Below are positions 17,578 to 25,406 of a stretch of 64,000 nucleotides of DNA, in pieces; positions within the stretch are counted from its first letter, which is position 1; each line of letters starts with the position of its first letter. The translations under genes and the position numbers were made by a program. The DNA is from Bog-473 sp963828505 (GTDB lineage Bacteria; Actinomycetota; Acidimicrobiia; Acidimicrobiales; RAAP-2), in contig CAWHFM010000020.1 of assembly GCA_963828505.1 (NCBI GenBank), positions 5,563 to 69,562 of the forward strand, written 5' to 3'. The notes beneath the pieces were generated by a model. That model was given only the letters and a program-made list of their open reading frames with translations, searched no databases and had not been told where the DNA came from.

Positions 17578-19035
17578 TCAGACCCCGGGCAGCACGGCCT
17601 GGTACGACCGGGGCGGGAAGCGTTCGGAGCGGGTGAGGGTGACCGGCGTCGCCGCCGGGGGGACTGCGGTCGGGTACTCCCCGCTGAAGCAGGCGTCGCA
17701 GAACCCGGTGTCCACTCCGATGGCGGCCTTGAGGTTCTCGATGCTGATGAACGCCAGCGAGTCGGCGCCGAGCACGGCGGCCATCTCCTCGACGGAGCGG
17801 TCGGTGGCCAGCAGCTCCTCGAGCGAGGGCGTGTCGATCCCGTAGAAGCAGGGCCAGCGCCACGGGGGCGAAGAGATCCGCAGGTGCACCTCGGCCGCGC
17901 CCGCTTCGCGCAGCATGCGGGTCACGGAGCGTTGCGTCGTGCCGCGCACGATGGAGTCGTCCACGACCACGAGCCGCTTGCCCACGATCGTGTCGGGGAG
18001 GGGGTTGAGCTTGCGTCGCACCGCGTCGGCGCGCTCCTGTTGGTCCGGCGCAATGAACGACCGGCCGATGTAGCGGTTCTTCACCAGTCCCTGCCCGTAG
18101 GGGATCCCGCTGGCCCGGGCGAAGCCCTCCGCGGCAGGGACCCCCGACTCGGGCACACCCATGACCATGTCGGCGTCCGCCGGCGCCTGGAGGGCCAGCA
18201 GCTCGCCCATCCGGCACCTGGTCTCGTGGACCTCCCGGCCGGCGAGCCTCGTGTCGGGCCGGGCGATGTAGGCGAACTCGAAGATGCACAGCCGCGGCTC
18301 GACGTCGCGCAGCCACGGGACCGAGATGCTCCGGGGGCCGTCCCCGTCGATCACGACGAGCTCGCCCGGCTGGAGCTCGCGGACGAAGGTGGCACCGATG
18401 ACGCTCAGCGCGGGCGACTCCGACGCCAGTACCCACCCTTCGGGTGCGTGGGCCGGGCCGAGGCGCCCGAGACAGAGGGGACGGAAGCCGAAAGGGTCGC
18501 GGACGCCGAAAAGGCGCTGCGAGTCCATCAGCACGAACGAGAACGCGCCCTCGACGATGGGCAGCACGACCTGAAGGGCGCGCGAGAGGTCCTCGGTCTC
18601 GGGAAACGAGTTCGCCAACAGCTCGGCCACCACGTCGCTGTCGGAGGCGACCGAACCCGGCAACATGCCCACCTTCTCGGCCAGCTGCGCCGTGTTGGTC
18701 AGGTTGCCGTTGTGCCCCAGAGCGAAACCGGCCCGGCCGACGGGTCGGTACACGGGCTGGGCGTTGGCCCAATCCGACGCGCCATGAGTCGAGTAGCGCG
18801 TGTGGCCGATGGCGAGGTGGCCCTCCAGGCCCGAGAGCGTCCGCTCGTCGAACACGGTCGCCACCAGGCCCATGTCCTTGACCACGGTGACCGTGTCACC
18901 GTCGGTCACCGCCATGCCGGCGGACTCCTGGCCGCGGTGCTGCAGGGCGAAGAGCCCGTCGAAGGTGAGGTTGGCCACGCTCGAACCGGGCGCGTACACC
19001 CCGAAGACACCGCACGCTTCCTTCACCTCGGGCAC
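17578..19035 (-). CDS. purF: Amidophosphoribosyltransferase
   Basis: First committed step of purine synthesis: PRPP plus glutamine gives phosphoribosylamine. About 485 residues. The N-terminal glutamine amidotransferase nucleophile is the Cys in EACGVFGVY, preceded by a 7-residue propeptide that would be removed; then GHTRYSTHG and HNGNLTN (oxyanion residues). The phosphoribosyltransferase half has VVVDDSIVRGTT, the PRPP motif. Cysteines near the end of the catalytic domain could hold the Fe-S cluster seen in Bacillus-type enzymes, but this was not mapped. The open frame runs far upstream through purL; I chose GTG at 19035 (GTG at 19026 is also possible) because it precedes the catalytic Cys by the right distance. 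It lies 22 bases after purL. Confidence 0.95.
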   Translation of the reverse strand: MPEVKEACGVFGVYAPGSSVANLTFDGLFALQHRGQESAGMAVTDGDTVTVVKDMGLVATVFDERTLSGLEGHLAIGHTRYSTHGASDWANAQPVYRPVGRAGFALGHNGNLTNTAQLAEKVGMLPGSVASDSDVVAELLANSFPETEDLSRALQVVLPIVEGAFSFVLMDSQRLFGVRDPFGFRPLCLGRLGPAHAPEGWVLASESPALSVIGATFVRELQPGELVVIDGDGPRSISVPWLRDVEPRLCIFEFAYIARPDTRLAGREVHETRCRMGELLALQAPADADMVMGVPESGVPAAEGFARASGIPYGQGLVKNRYIGRSFIAPDQQERADAVRRKLNPLPDTIVGKRLVVVDDSIVRGTTQRSVTRMLREAGAAEVHLRISSPPWRWPCFYGIDTPSLEELLATDRSVEEMAAVLGADSLAFISIENLKAAIGVDTGFCDACFSGEYPTAVPPAATPVTLTRSERFPPRSYQAVLPGV

Positions 19036-19057
19036 ATTGTCGCACAGCCTGTGCGCA

Positions 19058-21346
19058 TCACGTGTCGCCCAGAGCGCTCGGCAGCGCGCCTTCGTACGCC
19101 GCGACCAGGGCATCGACCCCGATGTCGACCAGTTGGCCCAGCTGCAGCCGATCGCCTCCGGCCCGGCCGAGCACGGCGCACGGGATCCCGGCGTCCGTCG
19201 CCAGGACGGTGAGGAGGTCCGGGTGCGGGGTCGCCACCACGAAGCGCGACGGCACCTCGGCGAACAGCTCCGCCGCGTCCTCCACGTCGACCTGGCCGCC
19301 GCGGCCGGCCGCGGCGGCCATCTCGGCCAACGCCAGGGCCAGGCCACCCGAGGAGACGTCGTGCACCGCGTGCAGGGCCGGCTCGGCGGTCCCCCCGCTG
19401 ACGTGGCGTGCCACCAGCCCGGCCACGAAGGCGCAGACCCGGCGGTGCGCAGGGAGGTCCGGTGCTCGCACGGCACCGCTGTGGTGTCCCTGGCGCTCGA
19501 CCGCCCAACGCGACCCCTCCAGTGGGAAGGTGCCGTCCGGCCCGGCCCGGGTGCCCACGAGGACGAGCGCATCCCCGTCCTCCCAGGCGAGTCCCGGCGG
19601 CCTCGCCCGTACGGAGTCGAGCAGGCCGAGCAGGCCGATGACCGGTGTCGGATCGATGTCGGACCCCGCGCTCTCGTTGTACAGGCTGACGTTGCCCCCG
19701 ATCACCGGGAGCGACAGGGCGCGGCAGGCCTCGGCCATCCCGTCGATGCACTCCGAGAGCTGCCACATGACCTCGGGATGCTCCGGGTTGCCGAAGTTGA
19801 GGCAATTGACCACCGCCACGGGCGTCGCGCCGACACAGGCCAGGTTCGCCACCCCCTCGGCGACGACCAGCATCGTGCCCGCCCGCGGGTCGAGCGCGCA
19901 CGCACGCGGGTTGGAGTCCGTGGTCAGCGCCACGCCCCGCGCCGACCGCGGCAACCCCGGTCCCGCCAGGCGGAGCAACGCGGCGTCGGCACCGGGGCCG
20001 GCGACCGTGTTCAGGAAGAGCTGGTGGTCGTACTGGCGGTACACCCAACGCGGGGAGCACACCATGGCGAGCAGGTCGCCCGCGCCGTCGTGCGGTGGTG
20101 AGGGCGGCGGTGCCGTGTGGCGGCGCGGCGCGGCGCGGGGCCGGTCGTAGAGGGGCGCGTCGTCGGACAGGGACGCGGCAGGTACGTCGGCGAGCACCGG
20201 GCCGTCGGCACCGTCGCGGATGCGCAGGCGGCCGCCGCCCTCCGGCTGTGGCTCGGTGACGGCGCCGATCACGGTGGCTCGGACCTCCCACCGGTCGCAG
20301 ATGCCCGAGACCGCGGGCCACGACTCGGGCGTGACGATGGCGAGCATCCGCTCCTGGCTCTCGCTCGTCATCACCTCCCACGGCTCCATGCCGTCCTCGC
20401 GCCGTGGCACCGCCGACACGTCGACGTCCATGCCCACGCCGCCCCGGCCCGCCGTCTCGCTGGTGGCGCAGGCCAGACCGGCTCCGCCGAGATCCTGGAT
20501 CCCGACGACCAACCCGGTGTCGAGCAGCTCCAGGCAGGCTTCGATCAGCCGCTTCTCCTCGAAGGGATCCCCCACCTGCACGCTGGGCCGCTTGGCGTCG
20601 TCGGGCGCGCCGTCGTCCTGGCCGCCGAACCCGGAGGACGCGAGGACGCTCACGCCGCCGATGCCGTCGCGCCCGGTGGTCGACCCGAGGAGCACCACCA
20701 GGTTGCCCGGGCCCGAGGCGATTCCCAGCACGAGGCGCTCGGTGGGCAGCGCGCCCATGCAGAGCACGTTGACGAGCGGGTTCTGCGCGTAGCACGGGTC
20801 GAAGGTGAGCTCACCGCCGACGGTCGGCACGCCCACGGAGTTGCCATAACTCGATATCCCCTTGACCACACCCTCGACCAGCCACCGCTGGCGGGCGTCG
20901 TCGGGCGGGCCGAAGAACAGCGGATCCATGACGGCGAGGGGACGCGCGCCCATGGTGAAGATGTCGCGCAGAATGCCGCCCACGCCGGTGGCGGCACCCT
21001 GGGTGGGCTCAATGGCGGAGGGGTGGTTGTGGCTCTCGATCCTGATGGCCACCGCGATGCCGTCCCCGGCGTCGATCACGCCCGCGTTCTCGCCCGGCCC
21101 GACGAGCACGCGCTGCCCCTCCGTCGGCAGGCGGCGCAGGTGCAGGCGGGACGACTTGTACGAGCAGTGCTCGCTCCACATCACGGCGTAGAGGGCCAGC
21201 TCCAGGTGGTTGGGCGCTCGGCCCAGGATCTTGCCGACGGCCTCGAACTCGTCGTCGGTGAGACCGAGTGCCCGGTGCAAGGCTTCCTCGGCCCGAGATT
21301 CCATGGTGTCGTCAACGATAGGGGCCGGGTGGTGCGCCGACGTCAT
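19058..21346 (-). CDS. purL: Phosphoribosylformylglycinamidine synthase subunit II
   Basis: Small-type PurL (762 residues), the ATP-dependent amidation subunit that works with PurS and PurQ to turn FGAR into FGAM. Seen: YAVMWSEHCSYKSSR near residue 55, ESHNHPSAIEPTQGAATG, VGGELTFDPCY, the repeat-half IGGNVSLYNES and HDVSSGGLALALAE. Its partners purS and purQ are about 3 kb upstream in the same orientation. The annotated ATG at 21346 overlaps the methyltransferase stop by 35 bases; ATG at 21304, just after that stop, would give a start (MESRAEEAL) nearer the family N-terminus. Neither has a strong ribosome site. Confidence 0.95.
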   Translation of the reverse strand: MTSAHHPAPIVDDTMESRAEEALHRALGLTDDEFEAVGKILGRAPNHLELALYAVMWSEHCSYKSSRLHLRRLPTEGQRVLVGPGENAGVIDAGDGIAVAIRIESHNHPSAIEPTQGAATGVGGILRDIFTMGARPLAVMDPLFFGPPDDARQRWLVEGVVKGISSYGNSVGVPTVGGELTFDPCYAQNPLVNVLCMGALPTERLVLGIASGPGNLVVLLGSTTGRDGIGGVSVLASSGFGGQDDGAPDDAKRPSVQVGDPFEEKRLIEACLELLDTGLVVGIQDLGGAGLACATSETAGRGGVGMDVDVSAVPRREDGMEPWEVMTSESQERMLAIVTPESWPAVSGICDRWEVRATVIGAVTEPQPEGGGRLRIRDGADGPVLADVPAASLSDDAPLYDRPRAAPRRHTAPPPSPPHDGAGDLLAMVCSPRWVYRQYDHQLFLNTVAGPGADAALLRLAGPGLPRSARGVALTTDSNPRACALDPRAGTMLVVAEGVANLACVGATPVAVVNCLNFGNPEHPEVMWQLSECIDGMAEACRALSLPVIGGNVSLYNESAGSDIDPTPVIGLLGLLDSVRARPPGLAWEDGDALVLVGTRAGPDGTFPLEGSRWAVERQGHHSGAVRAPDLPAHRRVCAFVAGLVARHVSGGTAEPALHAVHDVSSGGLALALAEMAAAAGRGGQVDVEDAAELFAEVPSRFVVATPHPDLLTVLATDAGIPCAVLGRAGGDRLQLGQLVDIGVDALVAAYEGALPSALGDT

Positions 21347-21944
21347 CTCGGGCCGGGCGATCGGCGGTGACCACCGCCAGATCGCGCTCGGTCCAGACGG
21401 CCGCCGCCGCCAACCCCGCCGCGCGCAACCAGCCCAGCTGCTCGTCCAATCCCGAAGGCTGGTCGTGGCCCCCGGTGAGGGGCGTCACCGCGTCGCTCGG
21501 GTCCGCCGGCACCACGACGTCGCCGAGAACGAAGCGACCGCCGGGCGGCAACGCCGCCGCCACCCGGCCGAAGAGCGCCGCCTTTCCCGGTCCGTCGAGG
21601 TGATGGACGGCGAGGGCCGAGACGACGAGGTCGAACGACCCCGCGGGCAGGGGGTCGGTCAGGTCGGCCACCAAGAGCTCGACCGGGAACCCCACGAGGC
21701 GGCGGCGCGCCGCGCCGAGCATGCCCGCGCTCTTGTCCACGCCCACCGCCCGCGCCCCGTCGTGGCGGGCCAGGACCGCGGCCAACGTCTCGCCCGTGCC
21801 CGTGCCGAGGTCGAGCACGGTCGCCACCTCGACCGCCGCGCCGTCCGTCGCCACGGCCACCGCCTCCTGGAGCCTGGCGTAGCCCGGAACCTCGTCGCGC
21901 ATCATGTCGAGGTAGGTGGCCGGGTCGAAGTGGAATTCGCTCAC
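21312..21944 (-). CDS. Class I SAM-dependent methyltransferase
   Basis: About 210 residues with a Rossmann-type methyltransferase core: motif I VLDLGTGTGETLAA, an acidic residue after the second strand (VGVDKSAGML), motif near DLTDPLPAGSFDLVVS and the post-core VVSALAVHHLDG, then LPPGGRFVLGD. This is the UbiE/Methyltransf_25 style; the target is not predictable. Start GTG at 21944 with AGGTGG upstream; the open frame continues far upstream but is Arg-rich and unlike the family. It overlaps a short 28-codon frame by 4 bases (GTGA) and runs into purL, so it is the first sizeable gene of the purL-F-M-pyrE transcript. Confidence 0.8.
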   Translation of the reverse strand: MSEFHFDPATYLDMMRDEVPGYARLQEAVAVATDGAAVEVATVLDLGTGTGETLAAVLARHDGARAVGVDKSAGMLGAARRRLVGFPVELLVADLTDPLPAGSFDLVVSALAVHHLDGPGKAALFGRVAAALPPGGRFVLGDVVVPADPSDAVTPLTGGHDQPSGLDEQLGWLRAAGLAAAAVWTERDLAVVTADRPARDDVGAPPGPYR

Positions 21945-22027
21945 ACCACCTCGACCTCCGCGCCGGCCAGGACCCCGGCCATGATCAGCCGCTCCTGCCC
22001 CCCGACTCGCACCGTCACCTGAGCCAC
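21941..22027 (-). CDS. Putative 28-residue coupled small protein
   Basis: A 29-codon frame, GTG to TGA, whose stop overlaps the methyltransferase start in the 4-base GTGA arrangement used throughout this operon. It reads MAQVTVRVGGQERL followed by a short hydrophobic and acidic tail ending EVEVV. The alternating beta-like pattern and the coupling argue for translation; the length and lack of a recognised family argue against. A -10-like TACCCT (22041-22036) sits 8 bases before the GTG, which would make it leaderless. It may serve only as a translational feeder for the methyltransferase. Confidence 0.4.
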   Translation of the reverse strand: MAQVTVRVGGQERLIMAGVLAGAEVEVV

Positions 22028-22218
22028 GACGGAGCAGGGTACCCGCACAATGGCGGCGCGTCGCCACCGGAATAGGAGTCAAGAGCGAGCGGCAGAATTG
22101 GCTGGGCCGGATCTGAGCGAAAAGCAAAGAAAGGTGGCGCTCATAACTACAAAATGATGAACGTAGAAAAAGGTTCTGACGACGCACGGCCGCGTCGCGG
22201 TTGAGGCACAATGGAAAC

Positions 22219-22647
22219 ATGGCTACAAAGGCAAAGACTCCGGCTCCTCGCAAGCCCATGAGCAGCGGCCACAAGGCTGCACTGGCTCGTGGGCGCGCCG
22301 AGAGTGCGTCCGTCCGTCACTACCTCGAGGCGCTCGAGACCTCCAAGCCCAAGCGCGGCCGCAAGCGCACACCGGCATCGATCGACCGGCGCCTGGCCGC
22401 CATCGACAGCCAGCTGGCCGGCGCCGACGCGTTGACGCGCCTGCACCTGCTCCAAGAGCAGAAGGACCTCCTCGACGAGCGTTCCCGCGTGGCCCAGGTG
22501 AAGGACCTGACCGCGCTGGAGAAGCAGTTCATCAAGGTCGCCAAGGCCTACGGAGAGCGCAAGGGCATCACGTACGCGACGTGGCGGGCGGCTGGGGTCA
22601 GCGCCGCTGTGCTGCAGAAGGCGGAGATACCCCGGTCCCGGAGCTGA
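22219..22647 (+). CDS. Small basic protein with AT-hook-like segment, unknown function
   Basis: 142 residues, strongly basic at the N-terminus. The first 55 residues are Lys/Arg/Pro/Ala-rich, including SSGHKAALARGRAES and KPKRGRKRTPASI, the latter resembling an AT-hook (Gly-Arg core flanked by basic residues). Residues 60-100 form an Ala/Leu/Gln-rich helix with coiled-coil character (LHLLQEQKDLLDERSR). The last part, KAYGERKGITYATWRAAGVSAAVL, resembles a compact helical motif. I believe it is a conserved actinobacterial hypothetical, possibly nucleic-acid binding; no function is asserted. ATG at 22219 is preceded by an AT-rich stretch (22136-22180) unusual for this region. The 3' end overlaps the convergent amidase by 50 bases. 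Confidence 0.7.
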   Translation: MATKAKTPAPRKPMSSGHKAALARGRAESASVRHYLEALETSKPKRGRKRTPASIDRRLAAIDSQLAGADALTRLHLLQEQKDLLDERSRVAQVKDLTALEKQFIKVAKAYGERKGITYATWRAAGVSAAVLQKAEIPRSRS

Positions 22648-23547
22648 CCGCGAAGTACTGCTCCACCGCGGCGGCCAGCGCAGCGGCGATCACCCGCTGT
22701 CCGCTCGCGCCCGACACGAGCGAAGCCTCGAACGGATCGGTGACGAAGACCGGTTCGGTGAGCGCCCCCGGCATGGTGCTCGGCGTGGAGAACCAGCCGG
22801 GGTCGGCCGGGCCGAGCAGCATCAGGTGGCCGTAGTCGGCGGCCTGCCAGCTCAGCGCGGGACCGCCGAGCTGGCTGTCGTTCACGACGCCGAGGTCGGG
22901 GATGCCCCATCCGTGCGCGTTCATGGCCGACATGATGTGGTCCTGCACCAGCGTGGCGAAGCGCAGGTTGTCCGGCGTGAAGGGGCGGTCGGCGTCGTAG
23001 CCGGTGACACCCCCGGCGTCGTACGAAGAGCCACCGGCGTCGAAGTAGATGCCGAGGAGCAGATCGGCGTGCGCCATGTCGGCACAGACGTCGCGCGCCG
23101 CCACGTCGTCATGGACGCCCTGGACCGTGAACAGGCCGCCGGAGACGTCTCCTGGTCCCGGGCGGATCACCGTGTCGGCCCTCGTACGCGACACCACGAC
23201 CGTGAAGCCCTTGCTTCGGAGCAGTGCCATGGTGTCGAGCTCGACGGGCAGCGTGACGTCGGCCTCCTCCACCGTCTGCCCGTCCTCGGTCCGCCCGACG
23301 GCGCCCGGATCGAGCCCGCCGTGGCCCGCGTCGAGGAAGACGGTCCGATGCCGGTCCCCCGACGTGGGGGAGAATTCCTCGCACTGCCCGGGTTCGAAGC
23401 GCGCCGCGTCGACGGGCCGGGGCGCGGCCAGGCGCGCCGTCGCGACGGAGGCCGCCGACGGCCCCAGTCGCCGCCAGGACCGACACGACGATTGCGACGA
23501 TTGCGACGATTGCGACGAGCGCGGCCGGAGCGGAGCGTCCTGCTCAT
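22598..23547 (-). pseudogene. N-acetylmuramoyl-L-alanine amidase (Amidase_3) with out-of-frame signal peptide
   Basis: The C-terminal 240 residues are a clear zinc-dependent peptidoglycan amidase: TVFLDAGHGGLDPGAVG (first zinc His), SRT after VVVSR, DLLLGIYFDAGG where SIHxN is expected, and VVNDSQLGGPAL. This frame has no start codon after the purQ stop. In a neighbouring frame the DNA encodes a fine hydrophobic signal segment (AALVAIVAIVAIVVSVLAA) and in the third frame an ATG (23547, MSRTLRS). Removing one base near 23525 and one in the C4 run at 23462-23465 joins all three into a 315-residue secreted protein. So this is either a gene with two +1 indels or two sequencing errors. It follows purQ by 20 bases. 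Confidence 0.7.
23486..23518 (-). repeat. 9-bp tandem repeat in the amidase signal-peptide region
   Basis: CGACGATTG repeated three times plus six bases (plus-strand reading). In the hydrophobic frame on the minus strand each unit encodes Val-Ala-Ile, extending the signal-peptide core. Units of 9 bases keep the frame, so copy-number change would only lengthen or shorten the hydrophobic core. Confidence 0.85.
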
Positions 23548-23567
23548 GGCACGGCGTGCCTCTCGCG

Positions 23568-24248
23568 TCAGGCCGAGACCGAGGCGGAGACCGAGGCGAC
23601 GAGCGCCCGCAGCAGCACGAGCCCGTCCTCCGAGCCCAGCAGGGCCGAGCTGGCCCGTTCGGGGTGCGGCATGAGCCCGACCACGTTGCCCGCGTCGTTG
23701 GCGATGCCGGCGATGTCGTCGATCGATCCGTTCGGGTTCTCGGCGTAGCGCAGCACAATGCGGTCGTCGGCGCGCAGTCGCTCGAGCGTGGCGTCGTCGC
23801 AGGTGTAGCTGCCGGAGAAGTGGTTGATCGGCACGATCAGCTCGTCGCCGACCGACGAAGCGACCGTGAGGACCGACGCGGTCGAAGCCACCCGCAAACG
23901 AACGGGCTCGCACAGGAAGCGCAGCCGCTCGTTCTTCTGCAGCGCACCCGGCAGGAGGCCGGCTTCGGTGAGGACCTGGAAGCCGTTGCAGATGCCGACG
24001 ACCGGCCCGCCGGCCCGGGCCAGCTCGCGCACCCCCGCCATGACGGGAGAGAAGCGCGCCAGCGCCCCCGGCCGCAGGTAGTCGCCGTGCGCGAATCCTC
24101 CGGGAAGCACGACCCCGTCCACCCCGCCGAGGGCGGCGTCACCGTGCCACAGCAGCTCCGCCGCCGCGCCGGCCGCCTCCAGGGCATGGACGACGTCGTG
24201 CTCGCAGTTGCTCCCCGGGAAGACGACGACGCCGATCCGCGGCGCCAT
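23568..24248 (-). CDS. purQ: Phosphoribosylformylglycinamidine synthase subunit I (glutaminase)
   Basis: Glutamine amidotransferase subunit supplying ammonia to PurL. 226 residues. Class I GATase features: VVFPGSNCEHDV at the start, LPGGFAHGDYLRPGA, the nucleophile elbow VVGICNGFQVL (Cys near residue 86) and the His/Glu pair in GLMPHPERAS. ATG at 24248 abuts the purS stop directly (1-base junction), so the two subunits are made in step. The cell-wall amidase gene follows. Confidence 0.96.
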   Translation of the reverse strand: MAPRIGVVVFPGSNCEHDVVHALEAAGAAAELLWHGDAALGGVDGVVLPGGFAHGDYLRPGALARFSPVMAGVRELARAGGPVVGICNGFQVLTEAGLLPGALQKNERLRFLCEPVRLRVASTASVLTVASSVGDELIVPINHFSGSYTCDDATLERLRADDRIVLRYAENPNGSIDDIAGIANDAGNVVGLMPHPERASSALLGSEDGLVLLRALVASVSASVSA

Positions 24249-24500
24249 TCAGATCTCCTCGAGCTCCACGTGGCACTGCTCCATGACCGGGTTGGCCAGC
24301 AGGCGGTCGGCCAACTCGCCCGCTGCGCTCCGGGCCGACGCCTCGTCCGCGGCGTCGACCTCGAAGCGGAAGGACCGCCCGGCGCGGACGTGGGCCACGC
24401 CATCGAACCCGAGCGCGGGCAGCGCCCGCTCTATGGTCGCCCCCTCGGGATCGGCGATGCCCGGCCGTAGCTGGACCTCCACCTGGGCGCGGAACCTCAT
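24249..24500 (-). CDS. purS: Phosphoribosylformylglycinamidine synthase subunit PurS
   Basis: Small structural subunit (83 residues) that bridges PurL and PurQ in the FGAM synthase complex and helps channel ammonia. Opens MRFRAQVEVQLRPGIADPEG, the typical PurS start, and ends with ANPVMEQCHVELEEI. The ATG at 24500 overlaps the purC stop by 4 bases (ATGA). The longer open frame upstream belongs to the purC shadow and is not used. Confidence 0.95.
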   Translation of the reverse strand: MRFRAQVEVQLRPGIADPEGATIERALPALGFDGVAHVRAGRSFRFEVDAADEASARSAAGELADRLLANPVMEQCHVELEEI

Positions 24501-25402
24501 GTCGTCGCACCGTACCAGTCGCTCATGGCGCGCCCCGTGACGCGCTCGTAGGCGGCGACGTAGCGCGCCGACATGGCCGCCCTCACCTCGTGGGGCAGCG
24601 GAGGGGGCGGCGGCCGGCGGTCCCACGGCTGCCCCGCCAGCCAGTCGCGCAGCGGCTGCTTGTCGAACGCCGGCGGTGTCGTGCCGGGCACCACCTCGTC
24701 CGCCGGCCACAGGCGCGACGAGTCCGGCGTGCACACCTCGTCGCACAGGCAGAGCACCCCGTCGACCCAGCCGAGCTCGAACTTCGTGTCGGCCAGGACG
24801 AACCCGGCGGCGGCGGAGCGGGCGGCCGCCCGGGTGTAGAGCTCCAGGCAGACGTCTCGCGCCGCCGACGCGGCGTCGGCTCCCACCAGATCGACGGCGG
24901 CCGCGAAGTCGATGTTGAGGTCGTGGCCCTGCTCCGCCTTCGTCGAGGGCGTGAACATGGGCTCGTCCAGCCGGCTGGCCAGGCGGAGCCCGGGAGGCAT
25001 GGGGGTGCCGTGCACCGTGCGCGACCGCTCGTACTCCTCGTAGGCCTGCCCGGCCAGGTACCCGCGCACGATGCACTCGAGCGGGAGCATGTCGGCGCGA
25101 TGCACCAGTGCGGCCCGTCCCGCCCACGCCGCCGGTACGGCCATCCCCCCGAGAGCGGCTCGGATCTCGTCCGGGTCGATCGCCAGCTGTGTGCCGGGCA
25201 CGACGTCGGACATCTCCTCGCACCAGAAGCTCGTCATGGCGGTCAGGACACGCCCCTTCTCGGCGATGGTCTCGGCCATGATCACGTCGAACGCACTGAC
25301 GCGGTCGGAGGCCACCATGAGCAGCCGGCCCTCGCCGGCGTCGTAGAGCTCGCGCACCTTGCCCGAGTGGAGCGGGGGCAGCTCGAACGCGGCCTGGCTC
25401 AC
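24497..25402 (-). CDS. purC: Phosphoribosylaminoimidazole-succinocarboxamide synthase
   Basis: Joins aspartate to CAIR to give SAICAR. 301 residues. Seen: HSGKVRELYDAGEGRLLMV (ATP loop), VASDRVSAFDVIM, the substrate-binding VRGYLAGQAYEEY, and ADTKFELGWVDG followed by DEVCTPDSSRLW. The C-terminus with PAFDKQPLRDWL is typical of the bacterial enzyme. Start GTG at 25402, 4 bases after the purB stop; the longer open frame upstream is antisense-like and unconserved. Confidence 0.95.
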   Translation of the reverse strand: MSQAAFELPPLHSGKVRELYDAGEGRLLMVASDRVSAFDVIMAETIAEKGRVLTAMTSFWCEEMSDVVPGTQLAIDPDEIRAALGGMAVPAAWAGRAALVHRADMLPLECIVRGYLAGQAYEEYERSRTVHGTPMPPGLRLASRLDEPMFTPSTKAEQGHDLNIDFAAAVDLVGADAASAARDVCLELYTRAAARSAAAGFVLADTKFELGWVDGVLCLCDEVCTPDSSRLWPADEVVPGTTPPAFDKQPLRDWLAGQPWDRRPPPPPLPHEVRAAMSARYVAAYERVTGRAMSDWYGATT

Positions 25403-25406
25403 GTGT

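Noticed and set aside
17578..19572. N-terminal extension of purF into purL
   Set aside because: The catalytic Cys must lie close to the N-terminus; the extension is an out-of-frame copy of purL sequence.
23486..23518. CRISPR-like array
   Set aside because: Units are 9 bases with no spacers and lie inside a coding region; a simple tandem repeat.
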